DNA from: Eremophila alpestris peregrina
Taxonomy: Eukaryota; Chordata; Aves; Passeriformes; Alaudidae
NCBI GenBank assembly: GCA_009792885.1
Contig: WMCF01000150.1
Location: forward strand, 747,151-811,150
DNA length: 64,000 bases
Direction of reading: 5' to 3'
In this document: in pieces, positions 12,339 to 24,542 of the stretch
How the letters are laid out: each line of letters starts with the position of its first letter
Position numbering within the stretch: position 1 is the stretch's first letter
Translations under genes and position numbers: made by a program
The notes under the pieces: generated by a model
What the model saw: the letters and a program-made list of their open reading frames with translations, nothing else
Told to the model about the DNA's origin: nothing
The model's database searches: none

Positions 12339-14290
12339 ATCAGCCTCAGCTCTCAGCCCTCTCCTCTCCCAGTCCCTGCTCCGTGCCCTGGCACCAGGAA
12401 TTCCTGCAATCCTCTCCATCCTCCCAGCATCAGCCTGACAAGGAAACTGCTCCTCTGCTGAGGCTGAACATTTTCTCAGTTGGTGGTGGATGAAATAATG
12501 ACCCTAAAAACCCCAGTGGAGTAAAGCCCACCCACCTCTGAGGACCAGCAGCGAGTCCCTGAGGTGTTCACCAGCACAAGAGGGAGTTGCTGCTGCTCGG
12601 TTTTGTTACAGGAGACAAAGGAGAGGCAAATCCCAGGGCTCCGGACAGCTCCTGGCACTGCAGCCCTTCCCTGGACTGCCACAGGACAGCAGCAAAGGGA
12701 GGAACCGCTGTCACATCTCTGCAGCCTCCCTTCAGGATCCTCTCCCAGCCAGTGCTTTGTCACAGAGGGCCCCTGAGGACACGGAGCTGGAGCTCTCTGT
12801 TCCTCTCCTGCCTTTCCTGGCATTCCCAATGTCTGAGATCCACTGGGCTGTTCCACAGCCACATCAGGGCTGCTTTGGAGTGCTCAGGGCAGAATTTCTC
12901 CCACTTCTCCTCCTCCTGTCCCCACTTGGAGTCTCTCTGGGATGGATTCCTCTGCCAGGAGACCCCAGCTGGGAGCTGCAAGGTGCTCCCATTTCCCCTG
13001 GCCCTGGGGACATGAATATTGCAGGGCCGGTGAGCCAGGGGGGGCTGTCCCTGCTAATTCCCCTCTGACACAACATCCAACATCCTCTCAGCAGTGCACA
13101 AGGTGCTGGTCCTGGTGGGAACACCTCAGCCACAGGCTGGGATCTGCCTGAAATCATCAATTTGGGGAAGACGTAAAATGGGTGAATGGTTTAGAAATGG
13201 GTGGAGTGCTCTAATTATGATCGGTTGTCTTTGTTAGGGTCGTGTTTAGGGATCTAAAGGAGCAGCATCCCTGTCCCTGCCCATGCCAGGTGTCAGTCCA
13301 GCCCTTCTCCATTCTCCCCTGCTGAAATAACAGCCCTGGGCAGCCACACTCAGCCCTGGTGCGAGGCTGGGAGTGCTCCAGTGCTCACACCCAGGAGAAG
13401 GAAAACACCCCTCTGGCAGCTCCTAAATCCCATCACTGCGGTGGCATCGTGATGAGGACAGGGAGGAGGGAGATAACACAGACAGCGAGGAAAACAAGGC
13501 CTGCTTTTCTCCGTCTCTGCTGGAAGGGAAGGCAGTGCGTGGCACACGGGACTATCAGATCTGTCAGCACCACAAGGGGAAGGGAAATGCTATTGTACAG
13601 CCCATCCCGGGGCTGGCCGGGGGAAGGAGAGGGAAAACCAGAGGGAAAACGAGACGCGGGTGTTCGACAGGGAGCCAGCACGTTCGCTATCAAAATGGAA
13701 ATGCAGCCCTTTGTTGATGGAGGTGTATCTGCTTCCCATTGTCTCCCGTGCCAGCCCAGTGAAAGGCTCCTTTGATGGCTCCGTGTTTGTGCACCCGCTA
13801 TGAAATTGCTTTGCGAGACAAAGGGAGTTCGTGCTCGTGGGTAATGAGAAGGAGGTGAGGGCTCCTCTCCTCTCGCCCCGGCAGCACGATTTTCCCCTGG
13901 AGCAGCTGTCAAAGGCTCGCTGCGAAAATTGGAAAGGCTCAGAGGCTGGGTGGGGGGCCGGTGATGAGCAGGGGGAGCGAGGGGATGCTCTTTTGCGGGG
14001 CTAATGTGGCCATCTGCTCTGATTTCACCGGGCTGCTGCAGCCCCAGCGCTCCCCAGCCCTGCAGCCACTCATTCCCTGCTCCCATCAGCAGTGAGGACA
14101 GGGCCAGGAGCTGTGTGCCACACTGCCAGCAGCTGCGATGGGACCTTCCCTGGCTGGGGAAAGGACGGGAATCCATGACTGGAAAAGCCCGAGGGCTGCA
14201 CATCCCTCTCGTTTCCCCGCCCTGCTGATCACCAGTGAGTGCACCAGGGGCACAGTCGCATGTAAAGCAGCATCGAGCTGAGAGAGAGCA
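12339..14290. other. Non-coding DNA, GC-rich toward the right
   Basis: No supportable gene. A reverse-strand open frame of 256 codons (13,433-14,203) is the largest here. It has no recognisable domain, is rich in Ser/Pro/Arg as expected from GC-rich non-coding DNA, and overlaps forward frames. The 13,690-13,930 segment keeps several CpGs and SOX-like TTTGTT and ATTGT cores, and is a possible regulatory element. Confidence 0.6.
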
Positions 14291-14486
14291 GCTTTAGATG
14301 GGATTTTAGGAGGAAATTCTTTATTGTGAGGGCGGCCAGGCATTGCCCCATCCCTGGAAGCGTCCAAGGCCGGATTTTATGTGGTTTGGAGCAGCCTGGT
14401 CGAGTGGAAGCTGTCCCAGGGGGTGGAAGGAGATGGGCTTTGAGGTCCCTTCCAACCCAATCCCAATCTATGCCACGATTCTACAG
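14291..14486 (+). mobile_element. CR1 LINE 3'-end fragment
   Basis: The order of segments matches the CR1 3' end: AGGAGGAAATTCTTTATTGT, then GCCCCATCCCTGGAAG, TCCAAGGCC, GGAGCAGCCTGGTC, TTTGAGGTCCCTTCCAACCC, ending in ACGATTCTACAG. The segment between the start and the CCCATCCCTGG block is shortened by an internal deletion. Only the terminal part is present, as is usual for 5'-truncated CR1 copies, so it encodes nothing. Confidence 0.85.
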
Positions 14487-14663
14487 TTCCGTGGTCAGAA
14501 CTGCAGGGATAACACACGCAGGAAGCACAGCAGGAATTGGAAAAAAACACCCAGCAAAGCTGAAAAAATTTTAGTACAGCCCAGCTCAGCTGGATACACC
14601 ACCAGGCAGCAGCACTGCACAGCCCAGTCCCCCAGCTCCTCACAGACCCACCTGGGATGTGCT
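14487..14663. other. Short unique spacer
   Basis: Unique DNA between the CR1 fragment and the 31-bp minisatellite; nothing further seen. Confidence 0.6.
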
Positions 14664-15344
14664 TTTCACCTGGATTTCTCCCCATTTACCTGTTCCTCAC
14701 ACGGATTTCTCCCCATTTACCCTCTCCTCACCTGTATTTCTCCCCATTCACCTGCTCCTCACCTGGATTTCTCCCCATTCACCTGCTCCTCACCCGGATT
14801 TCTCCCCATTTACCTGTTCCTGACCCGGATTTCTCCCCATTTACCTGCTCCTCACCCGGATTTCTCCCCATTTACCTGCTCCTCACCCAGATTTCTCTCC
14901 ATTTACCTGCTCCTCACATGGATTTCTCCCCATTCACCTGCTCCTCACCCGGATTTCTCCCCATTTACCTGTTCCTGACCCGGATTTCTCCCCATTCACC
15001 TGCTCCTCACCCAGATTTCTACCCATTTACCTGCTCCTCACCCAGATTTCTCCCCATTTACCTGCTCCTCACCCGGATTTCATCCCGTTCACCTGCTCCT
15101 CACCTGGATTTCTCCACATTCACCTGCTCCTCACATGGATTTCTCCCCATTTACCTGTTCCTCATTTGGATTTCTCCCCATTTACCTGCTGCTNTTCTCC
15201 CCATTTACCTGTTCCTCATTTGGATTTCTCCCCATTTACCTGCTGCTCACCTGGATTTCTCCACATTCACCTGCTCCTCACATGGATTTTTCCCCATTTA
15301 CCTGCTCCTCACCCAGATTTCTCCCCATTTACCTGCTCCTCACC
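14664..15344. repeat. 31-bp minisatellite, about 22 copies
   Basis: The unit has a core TTTCTCCCCATTTACCTGCT followed by CCTCACCCGGA and recurs about every 31 bp. Units differ by substitutions (TTCACC for TTTACC, ATGG or CTGG for CCGG, CTGTTC for CTGCTC). Because 31 is not a multiple of three and the unit lacks stops in every forward frame, all three + frames stay open, giving a false 271-codon frame. A single N at 15,194 joins two units out of register, so copy number is uncertain. Confidence 0.95.
15194..15194. other. Single-N join inside the minisatellite
   Basis: One N breaks the 31-bp phase. The sequence left of it (GCTGCT) jumps into mid-unit (TTCTCCCC), and the 40 bases to the right repeat those to the left. 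This suggests a scaffolding join or a collapsed segment, not a real base. Confidence 0.85.
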
Positions 15345-18041
15345 CTCAGTTCCTCGCACACCTCTCTGAGGTGTCACACAGTGTCCCCTCCATCCCTCCT
15401 GCCTTTCCCTCCCCATCCTGCTCCACCCACACAGAACCTGGGGCCGGGTGTGAGTGTGAAAACCCTCTCTGATCACACACACACAGGAATTCTCATTAAC
15501 TAATGGTGTTCCTAATAGGAATGGGTGTCTTTCCTCACCCCTCCCGCTCGGCTGGAGACTTTAATGGCTCAGTCATGCTCAGCCGGCCTCGCTCCTTTAT
15601 CTGCTCAATAAAGAAATGGTTTATGGCACATTCACGCCTCGGCCCGGGCTGGCAATTTCACACGGGCCTTATCAGCACTCACACACGCTGTAAGGCCGCT
15701 GGAAATTAGACGTGGGATTCGCATGTCTAACAACCGGGGTTAAACGCTTTTTTTCCCCTTTTTTTTCCCCTGCTTTTCCCCTCTGCTGCTCCTTCTCCTC
15801 CCCTCCCTCCCTCGTCTCACCGGTTACAACTCTGACAATGGCTTTAAAAGGATAGTCTTGCCTGGCTTCCAGGTAAAGGATGTTAATTTATTGTAGTCGC
15901 TTCTTTATTTGATTATTGGTTTATTAAAACTGCCGGGGGTGAGAACGTTTCTCCTCGAACAAAATCCTTTAATCTGCTACCAGCTCTGTGGGCAAGGCAA
16001 ACACGAGTGGCTGTGGCTGTTTTTGGGGGGGATCATGCCCTGTTTTTATCGGGAGGTGGGAGCACAGGGATGCAGCCGAGCCAGGAAGGGCTGTCCCCAA
16101 GAGCAGGTGTAGCTGTCACAACTCTGCTCAGCCTTGGACACACTCGATTTCCATTAGTTCAGCTCACCTGCATCCTGAAGAGCTCTTTGGTGGCGTGCAG
16201 TGACTCCCTGGAGCTCCTTGGGAGCAGGGACCCTCTGCCTTCTGTACCTCTGAACCTCATTTTCCCACCCCAGATCCCCCCTGGAATGGAGGCCCTGCTC
16301 TCTGTGGCACCATTCCTCAGCCTTCCAACCCAAATATCCCACACCTGCTTTCACCCTCCTGCCCAGAATTCACCACAAAGTGCCTGTGCTGCCTGCTGGG
16401 GCCTGAGGTGATTTTTGCAGGTGAAGGTGGGACTGGTTTTCCTCAGCCTCGAAAACCCATCAGTATTCAGAGCCACCCATGCCATGTTTGCACTCAGGGA
16501 TGGAGTTATTGCAGCAAATCCAGCTCTGGAAGCACTGCCTGGTGCATCCCAAGGGTTCACCCAGCCTTGACTCTGCCAGAGCATTCCCCCCTTCACCCCT
16601 CCCAGCTGCAGATCCTGATTTTCCTCCTGCTCTGCCTTCCAGCTCAGGGATATTGTCCCTGTGCAGGGATGCTTTTCCAGTGGCAGCAGCTTGTTCCAGG
16701 CTGCAGTTGCTGCCACATGAAAGCCAGCAGCAGCACAGCAGAGCCATTCATGGCAGTGCTGAAGGTTTTACACGGAACCTTCCAGTCTAAAGTGCAGCAG
16801 GGCTGCATCAAAACACAGCCCCTGGATCCTCCAGAGACAGGAAAAGAGTCCCTGGGCAGTGTGAGCTGGATTTGTGGCATGTGGGAAGCTTTGTCCAGGA
16901 GCTGGGAGGGCAAGCAGAGGGGAAGGTTGGCTCCCTTCCTTCAGATCTGGAACAGGGCACTTCAAACAGCTGTAAAATCCTCACTTGCAGGTCTAAAAGT
17001 GACACAAATTCAGTGCTTTGGTTTAGTTTATGTTTTGTTTTGTTTTTTTAAGGCATTGCTGTTGTAATTCCTGGAGGTTCTGGGGAAGGCCTGGGGCAGA
17101 TTTAATTTGGCTGAGGGGAGAAGCAGCCCCTAAAGCAATTGCTGGACCTGCAACTTGAACTCCAAGGACAGCAGAGAGGGGGGAAAGCCTCCCAAGATCT
17201 GCTGAACTCCCTCCTCTTCTCTCCCTGCCGCTTTTCAGCAGAAAGTCACCTTCAGCACTGCTGGCTGGGGCAGGACAAGGTGCCTGTGGCTGGAATTAAA
17301 TCAGCTTTTATCCATCCTGGGGAATCTGCACATTGCCAGGGCTCCCACGCTGAAATGTCTTCATCACAACTGTCCCAGCTGACCTGTAATTTAATTTTCT
17401 TCCTCTCTGTCTCAGACCTGTGCAGTTGCATCCCTCTGCCTTTCACTGGAGCAGAATAACAGAAATCCAACAAGCCTCTGAGGGAGGGGGTTCAATGACT
17501 CTCCTGGATAACTCGTTCCTCACTCCTCTCATTAAAAAAACCTTTCCCTCAGACTCCACCTGGATTGTCTTTGCTGCATTTTCCCTCTCCCATTCATTAG
17601 AAATAAATAAGTGATGAACCAAGCAGTTTTCCTGCCTCCCTGGCTCCATAAGAGCTTTTGACATGGTCCATTGAAAATGAACCTCACCCAGAACTTCATT
17701 TTTTGTGTTCCCAAACAGGAGACACTCGAGATTAAGGCCTGAGACCCAGGAAAAAATTTGCTTTGCTGATGTAAATTAGGTGCTTTTATGCAATATGTTG
17801 ATTATAAACCTGGATCTGTCCTCCCACAATGAGATGGTGCCTCAGGGCATTAAGCTCCTGCTCACATGTCAGTGCTACGGGCAGAGAGGGCTGAATTATT
17901 CATCAATAACCCTCCAAATTTGGCTTCCCTGCCTGCCTGGGAGCTCTGCCTCTCCCAGAATCTGTTCATTAGGTGAGGTAACTCATCAAAATGGCAGAGG
18001 GACCCCGGGTGTGAAGCCCTGCTCCGAGTGGAAGTTTAGAG
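15345..18041. other. Non-coding DNA with a candidate regulatory block at its left
   Basis: No supportable gene. About 15,490-15,930 mixes retained CpGs with AT-rich cores and a GATA-like CTTATCAGCAC near 15,668; it may be a conserved element. From 16,000 to 18,041 there is ordinary GC-moderate sequence with a short TTTTG repeat at 17,028-17,047. A 219-codon forward frame (16,408-17,067) overlaps reverse frames and has no recognisable domain. Confidence 0.6.
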
Positions 18042-18062
18042 TTTTGCTTTGCTTTGCTTTGC
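18042..18062. repeat. (CTTTG)n microsatellite
   Basis: About four CTTTG units in a row (TTTTGCTTTGCTTTGCTTTG). Confidence 0.85.
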
Positions 18063-19982
18063 ATCAGGAATTAGCTGGGAAAATTCCAGCAGGGGAAAAA
18101 GGAGAGCTGCTTGGTGTTGGTTATGCTGCTCACATGGCTCTGGCTGGCTCCTGAGCAGCTGAACTCAACCCCTGGAATGAGTTTCCTGGGTGAATATCAC
18201 GCTGGATTTCCATAAATGTGCTAAAACATTGCTTAAAATTCCCTTCTCTCAGCCAGACTGGCCTATCTCAGTGTCCATCTGTATCCTTTTATTTCCACAG
18301 CACCCATCACTTCTCCATCAAATTATTAATTCCTCCACTGGAATGCTTGCTGCAAGCTCCCATCAAAAGCTTGGAGATGTAACTGGAGTAAATCAGTTGA
18401 ATAATGCAAAAAAACCCAAATATAGTCTGAATTTCCCTACACTAAATGCCAGTTTTCCAAGCCCTTTTAACCTTTTGGAGAACATCCACACATCCAGGAA
18501 GGGCTGGGAGACACGGGGATGAAAATAAATGGACATTTAAGTTTGCTCAGACAAAATTCCGCTAGAAATGGCAAAACCTGATGGAAAGGAGAGGAGTTTT
18601 GGTGATTATTTTTATTGTAGGAGAGTTTGTGAGGACACTAAACCTGGAAGAAACCAGAGAAAAGAGTGGAACAGCTCAACTCAGGAGGTGTGATAATACC
18701 TGGGGACAAGGCACAGGAACTGGGAAGGGAAAGGATTCCTGGGATCATTCAGGGAATGACAAAATTACAAGACAGGGCACTGGTATTTTTGTCAAGTGGA
18801 GACTGAAAGGATGCCAAAAGAGCAGGGGGAAAAGGAGGAGGAAAAAGCAGAGGGAAAATGAATTTCAGCCCTCCAGCTAAGCAGGACCCAGGAGGGGGCA
18901 GTGACAGGCAGCCAGGAATTGTCCCCTTTTCCCCACCAGCCAGAGGTTATCAGGAGTGGGAGATTCCAGCATCATTCTCCATGGATTTGAAGCCTTGCCC
19001 AGCTGGAAGGGAGGGAGAAGCCAAGCCCATCTCTGCTGCAGGAATGAATCACTGTGCCCTCACCCCGGAGCGCCGCCGTCTCCTCCAGGTGACAGCTCAC
19101 GTGGGAGGATAAATATAAATAAAGAGAGGGAAGCTGCAGCATCCTGATGACTCATGTAATATTCATTTGGAATTAGTTTTTACATGATTCTATTAAAAAA
19201 AAAAAAAGGCAGACATTCCATAAGATTTTTTTTTCCTTTTTTCTTTTTTTTGCGAGCTCCAATTTGCTGCTGGCAAGGAGCAGCACTCGGGTCTTTTATG
19301 GGTATTAGTTCCATAGTGTATAGCAGGAGGCAGAGGAAGTTTAATTATGATTCACTGAGCCACGTTGTGGGTATGTTTTAAAGCCACTTAATTAGTGCAG
19401 AAATATACAGCTGTAATTATCCTGAAATACGGCCTAATTAACCTATCAAAAGCCCATACACGTGGCTCAGGGAACTTGGAAGCATTGATAGCCTGTTAAT
19501 ACACTGGGGCTGACAGCCCATCATGCTCACATTTGGGAGTAGGAACCTCTTCCCGTGACCTCCCATTGAGCAGATATTCCTGGGGCAGGTAAATCCTGCT
19601 CTCTCCCTGTGCTGGGACAGCTCCTGCCACGATATTTGTGGATAATCTGGAATAAAGTTGCTGTGGTCCAGCTCTTCTTCCTCTTCCTCAATCCTGAAAT
19701 TCATCTCCCACTCCCTCCAGCCCTCAGCAGACATTCCTGCAGGTTCAGGGTGTCCTCAGCCCTGTCACTGTCCCCTCTGTGGGATTAAATACTGCAGTGA
19801 CCCGTTCCCTCCTGGATGGATTCCCAGCCCTGGAGCAGAGAGGAGATAATCAGGGAGATAGCTAAAGCACAGCCGAGGCAAAAAGGTAATGGTGAAAGGT
19901 CTTGTGTTCAGTGCTGGTGTTAAAGCTGATAAAAGCTGGGAAAAGCAATTATCACTTCAAAGGCACCGCGATATCCAAGGCC
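18063..19982. other. Non-coding DNA, with AT-rich block at 19,140-19,450
   Basis: No supportable gene. The right half contains A13 at 19,195-19,207, a T-rich tract at about 19,227-19,251, and AT-rich unique sequence with TAAT cores up to 19,450 that could be a conserved element. Confidence 0.6.
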
Positions 19983-20094
19983 AGGAAGTGTCCAAGGCCA
20001 GGCTGGATGTGGCTTGGAGCAGCCTGGGACAGAGGAAGGTGGGACTGGATGAGCTTTAAAGTTCCTTCCCACCCAAACCATCCTGGGATTCTAG
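19983..20094 (+). mobile_element. CR1 LINE 3'-end fragment
   Basis: It contains the CR1 terminal series GGAAGTGTCCAAGGCCAGGC, GGCTTGGAGCAGCCTGGGAC, GAGGAAGGT, GGACTGGATGAGCTTTAAAG, TTCC..CCCAAACCATC, and ends with CTGGGATTCTAG. About 20 bases usually found after GGAAGGT are missing. It is a very short 5'-truncated copy, + orientation. Confidence 0.85.
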
Positions 20095-21757
20095 CACAGA
20101 TCTTCCCAAACCATCTTGGAGACCCAAGGAACCAGGCATTTGCCCTTGGAATGCTGCTTACAGGAGCTTTTACAAAGCAAAACAGTAAATTAATGCCTTG
20201 TCCCTTATTCCATCATTTTACAGATGAAGAAACCAAAATTTAACTCCCTGCCTCTGCCTTCCTCAGGCCCTGCTCCAACAATCAGGCCAGGGAAAACTGA
20301 TTTTAACAGAGCCTCATCTTCCAGGAAGGGGCTTTTATTTCTTCCACTCGAGCTGACAAGACAATCCCTGTGTGGGCAGGGAGGGGTGGTGAGGGCTGAG
20401 AGGGAGAGGGGAGAGGCACCAGGTTCTCCAGGCAGGAGCACACCACCAAATATTCCAGCGGTGTCTTCATCCTCTGGGTGATGAGAGCAGCCCGGATTGA
20501 ATCCGGCTCGCAATCATCCTCAGGGTAGTTTGCTTAAAATTCCCCCTAATTATGGAAGTGCAGAAAATTACTGCTCCGTGATGAGGTGCAGAGGAAATTG
20601 AAGGCTCCCACAACCCAACTGCTGCCTCAAGACTCAGCACCAGGGAGGTTTGGAGGGAAGGAGGGAGGGAGAAATGAGGTGGGAATGAGCAGGGAAGGAG
20701 GGGAGGGCCAAGGGAGGGAGGGAATTGTCTCTCTCCTGCGTGTCTCTGGGATGCCACCAGTTTTGGAGAGGTGAGAGATGAAGAGAGCACTGAAATGCAG
20801 CCTCGCTGAGCTGGGCCTGCCACTTCCCCAGCAATTCTGACACTTGACACTGTGCCCCAGGCAGTGTTTCGACCAGAGCTCCTGGCTGAAGCCCAGAGAA
20901 CTCATCTGAGCACCGTTCTGCCCGATGTGCCAGAGTGGGGCATCTCTCTGGATAAATAATCTCTATTATTTGCTCTCAGAGTGCTCTTGCAGTGGCAATT
21001 CCTCCTGAGAGGTGACAGCAGGTCCCACAGAGGGCTCAGCTGAGCCACTTAGGGACAAGGGGCTGCAAGAGGCTCATTTGAGTGAACAAGAGGTGTTCTC
21101 TTCAAAACTCACCTACATTTTAGGGCAGTTCTCAGAGCAAATCCTCTCCTTGTCCTCTTCAGGGGAGCCGTGACCAGGATCCTGATGGAGTTTTCTTGCT
21201 CTGGATGTTCTGCACTGAGTGTGAGGGGGAATTCTGCTGGCTCCACCTCTCTCAGGAGCACACATAGGCTGTGATTAAGCAGAGCACTTTGCTTATTTAA
21301 TATCAGTGTCAGTCCCAGTGTTGGCTGGGAATGAATGAGCTCAGCAGAGCAGAGCCCCAGCTTCCCTCAGTCACAGGCTTGGGCTCCATCCTCCTCCTCC
21401 TCCTCCTCTTTCCACACATCAAAAGCTGCCTACAGGAGTCACATCATCCTCCTGGGAATGCCACCCCCACCAGAACCCAGTGCTGGGGTGGGAAAACACC
21501 ACAGACAAGTGTAACTCATCCCACCCGTGTGTTCCTGCCCAGATAAACCCTCCAGCTCTTTGGAGATCAACAACAGCAGGGAATAAACACCCGGCCAAAA
21601 ACGGGGCTTTGTGCAGCAGCCTTGGTGTGGCTCTTCTCAGCAATCCTCAGCCACAGGGAGTGCCTGGGTCAAGGAGGAAGGAATCCCAGGGCTACTCTAC
21701 CCAACCTTCTGCTCAAAGCCTGCTGAGCTCAGAGGAGTCACCCAGGAGGAGGAATTG
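20095..21757. other. Non-coding unique DNA
   Basis: No supportable gene. It includes a GGGA-rich purine patch at about 20,650-20,720 and a (TCC)7 microsatellite at 21,389-21,409. Open frames are short and overlapping. Confidence 0.65.
21389..21409. repeat. (TCC)7 microsatellite
   Basis: Seven TCC units in a row within unique DNA. Confidence 0.9.
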
Positions 21758-21911
21758 AGGTTGGATATCATCAATAAATTCTCCCCTGGGAGGGTGGGGA
21801 GGCCCTGGCAGGGCTGCCCAGAGAAGCTGTGGCTGCCCGTGGATCCCTGGAATTGTCCAAGGGCAGGTTGGAGCAACCTGGGACAGTGGGAGGGGGGAAT
21901 TTGAGGTCCCA
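21758..21911 (+). mobile_element. CR1 LINE 3'-end fragment
   Basis: Starts with GGTTGGATATCATCA, followed by TTCTCCCCTGGGAGGGTG, GGCCCTGGCAGGGCTGCCCA, GAGAAGCTGTGGCTGCCC, then TCCCTGGAATTGTCCAAGG, GGAGCAACCTGGGACAGTGG and TTTGAGGTCCC. The order is that of the CR1 3' region in + orientation. It stops before the usual ATTCT-type end, so the terminus is lost. Confidence 0.83.
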
Positions 21912-23570
21912 GGTGTTTTCCATCCTCACCTCCCCCTTCAGAGCTCTGTTGAAGTCCTGTGCCATTCCTCTCACCTGAAAGGACCTTCCTTCCCATCCCC
22001 TTTTCGTAATTCCAAGCAAAAAATGTAGTTTTTCTCCAAAAAGTGGTTTTTAATCGCTACAACATCATTTTGATGTCCTTGAACATTTACAAAAAGTGAG
22101 TTGGGCATTGACCATGTGGGAATTTCTCTTTCTCAAGGAGGAGCAGTGGCTGGCCAGGATTTAGAGCTCTGCAGTGGAGCAGAGTCTGAGTGCCCAAATT
22201 AGCTCCTTCTTCCACTTCAGGGGTAACATTTCTCTATCACATCTCATTGTAAACCCAGGTGAAAACAGGGCTTTAAATATTTCCATCACAGGCAGTGGCA
22301 CAGGACTATCCGCCTTTTTCCTTAATCCAGGTGTTTTTTCCCCCTCCAGAATTGTTTATTTCATATTCAACTTCCAATATAATTTGTACCTTGTTTTGCA
22401 TCACTCTAAATCATTTCATTAATGAAAAAAAACAACAACAACCACCAAGTCATTATAAAGCAAATATACAAAATAAGCAGAGCTAATCTTCCCCTTATAT
22501 TGCAAGGATTAAATAAATAGAAATACCAGCAGAAAGTATTCCAGACACGTTGGGCTGCCATAAAATTTAGTAGGTGAACTGTTCATTTACATATTCCCCA
22601 AATGCAACGGGATGACACTTCTGAAATTAAAAACTGATGATACAAATGGCATTTAAAGTTCATTTAATATTATTTGTTAAAATTTCGCTGACAATTCTGT
22701 CACATGTGAGGCAGATTCTATTACTAGGAGGAGAAAAAAAAACCCAAAAAAAAAAGCAATTGAAATCCAAACCCACCCCAACACTGAAGGGTCTATTAAA
22801 GAGAGTTGATGAGAATTTGCATTATCAAATAATCCTAACAGGAGAATTTATAAATGGAAATGCAAACTGTGCAGGGTTTTAAATGTTAATTCATCCCCAT
22901 AACTGGTTCCATAAACAGATTTGAGTGTGTTTCTCCTGGAGACAAGGCAGAGACGTTCCCCTGGGGGATTGGGAGAGCCCAAACAGCAGCAGTTGGGTTT
23001 GTGAGGAGCAGAGCTGGAGCCACCTGGGGTGAGGCTGAAGCAGGTGAAGGAGCAGTGCAGGGGCTGTCTGTGCACTGGGTCAGGCCCCAGCCCTGGTTCT
23101 GGCATTTCTGTGCCCTTTTCCCCCCATTCCTGAGCATCCCTGACCCCAAACCCCAGGCAAATCCCGAATTCCTGCAGAGCACTGACCCCATCCCTCAGCC
23201 TGCAGCTTGGAAAATCCTCCCACTGCCCAAAGGGGTGCAGAGGAAAACTCTTTTATCCTGTTCGAAAGGCACACACTGCTTAAAAGCAGGCAGATATTTG
23301 GATTTCTTTTTGTTTGTTTATTTACTTCCCCCTCACATAAATATGGAAGGGAAGCATTGCAGGTGAAACGGTGCATGGAGATTAATCTGGTTCATAGCCC
23401 TCATAAATATTAACAGGCTGGTGAATGTGTAACCTTATTTCTTTGTCCCTCTGCTCTCATCTCTTCCAAGCTATTTTCAACAGAGAAGGTTAAGTAAGTT
23501 GGTAAACGAGGCCGTGGAAAAAGGAAAGGTGTTCATGCAGAGCCAGTGCACACAGAGGTGGGATCAAAGC
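21912..23570. other. Non-coding DNA; AT-rich section 22,000-22,880
   Basis: No supportable gene. The AT-rich part, with A-runs near 22,427 and 22,732-22,757 and many TAAT and TTTAAA cores, may hold conserved non-coding sequence. The 22,900-23,300 part is ordinary. Confidence 0.6.
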
Positions 23571-23697
23571 CTTCCTTCCTTCCTTCCTTCCTTCCTTCCT
23601 TCCTTCCTTCCTTCCTTCCTTCCTTCCTTCCTTCCTTCCTTCCTTCCTTCCTTCCTTCCTTCCTTCCTNCCTCCCTCCCTCCCTCCCTCCCTTCCTT
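23571..23697. repeat. (CCTT)n then (CCCT)n tetranucleotide array with one N
   Basis: About 98 bases of pure CCTT repeat end at an N (23,669), followed by about 23 bases of CCCT repeat and a final CTTCCTT. The + strand is all pyrimidine, so a triple-helix (H-DNA) form is possible. The N marks an uncertain length at the change of unit. Open frames on both strands are repeat artefacts (poly Pro-Ser-Phe-Leu, poly Lys-Glu-Gly-Arg). Confidence 0.97.
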
Positions 23698-24542
23698 GGG
23701 TTGTGTCTCCTCTTCCCAATCCCTGTGGGGCTGGGCCAAACCTTGATCTGGAGTCCTCCAAGGCAGAAGAAAGTGAGTGAGAGGCAGAGAGACACACGAG
23801 GCACACACACAGTTTAGGAAAGGAGTTTCTCCAGTAATTAACATTTGTGTCCTGCTGTTTTTATTTCCCGTGTCCGTGTTTTTCCATCCAGCAGCTCCAG
23901 CAATGTGGGTTTCAAAGCAATCATGCCACTCTCTGTTAGATGATCTTTTAATGCCTGGGATTGATGAAAGATGGCACCCTATATTTTTGTGTTTACGTGG
24001 ATCATTGCTGAATTGGAACTCATCCTGTTTTCATGAGAGGATTCCTCCCTTTTTGGCAGAGCAGACAAGTTTGTTTTCAAATCCAGCCTGTGTGAAAGAT
24101 CATGTGGCCATGAAGGAAATCTTGAATCCGTTCCAAGTGGTGAGTCTCATGAAGGCAGATTTGTACCAAAACCTCTAACACTTGCAGTCTCAGATATTTT
24201 CAGCGGGGAAAACCCTCAGCTTGGAGAAATCTCACAGAGGAGACATATTTCACTGACATGAGCTTTCCTGAAAGACAAAATTGTGAATCACATACAAAGG
24301 AAGGGAAGGGTGGGGGGGAAAAGCAGCTGAGACTTTATACAACATTGCCATTGATCAGCACAGCCACTGCTGGGAGAGCAGAGAGCCAAATGTCTGCAGA
24401 GATGCATCAGGTGAGGGTGCAGATGGGCACGGGGAGAGGCATCCAAAATCAGGGGAGCAGAGGAAAACGATGCTGGGTTTGGACTGTGGCTCTGGGGGTT
24501 TAACAGGAGCAATCAGATACTGGGTAGAACAGCACTCCTCTT
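23698..24542. other. Non-coding DNA containing the candidate exon
   Basis: Unique sequence, AT-balanced in the middle. Apart from the candidate exon described separately, nothing gene-like was seen. Confidence 0.55.
23892..24139 (+). other. Candidate exon (coding or non-coding), unrecognised
   Basis: This 248-base stretch follows a long pyrimidine-rich run ending in TTTTTCCATCCAG (AG at 23,890-23,891; two more CAG follow within nine bases) and is followed at 24,140 by GTGAGT, a strong 5' splice signal. One forward frame is open right across it and past the donor, about 82 codons, with methionine at 23,903-23,905. The predicted residues are not low complexity and include several Trp and Cys, but I do not recognise any family. 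The base composition is nearer balance than in the GC-richer flanks. It could equally be a conserved non-coding element or chance. Start and phase are unknown. Confidence 0.2.

Noticed and set aside
13433..14203. Reverse open frame of 256 codons
   Set aside because: Ser/Pro/Arg-rich composition typical of GC-rich non-coding DNA, no domain, overlapped by forward frames.
14657..15472. Proline/serine-rich repeat protein of 271 codons
   Set aside because: Produced by a 31-bp tandem repeat open in all three forward frames; no gene structure around it.
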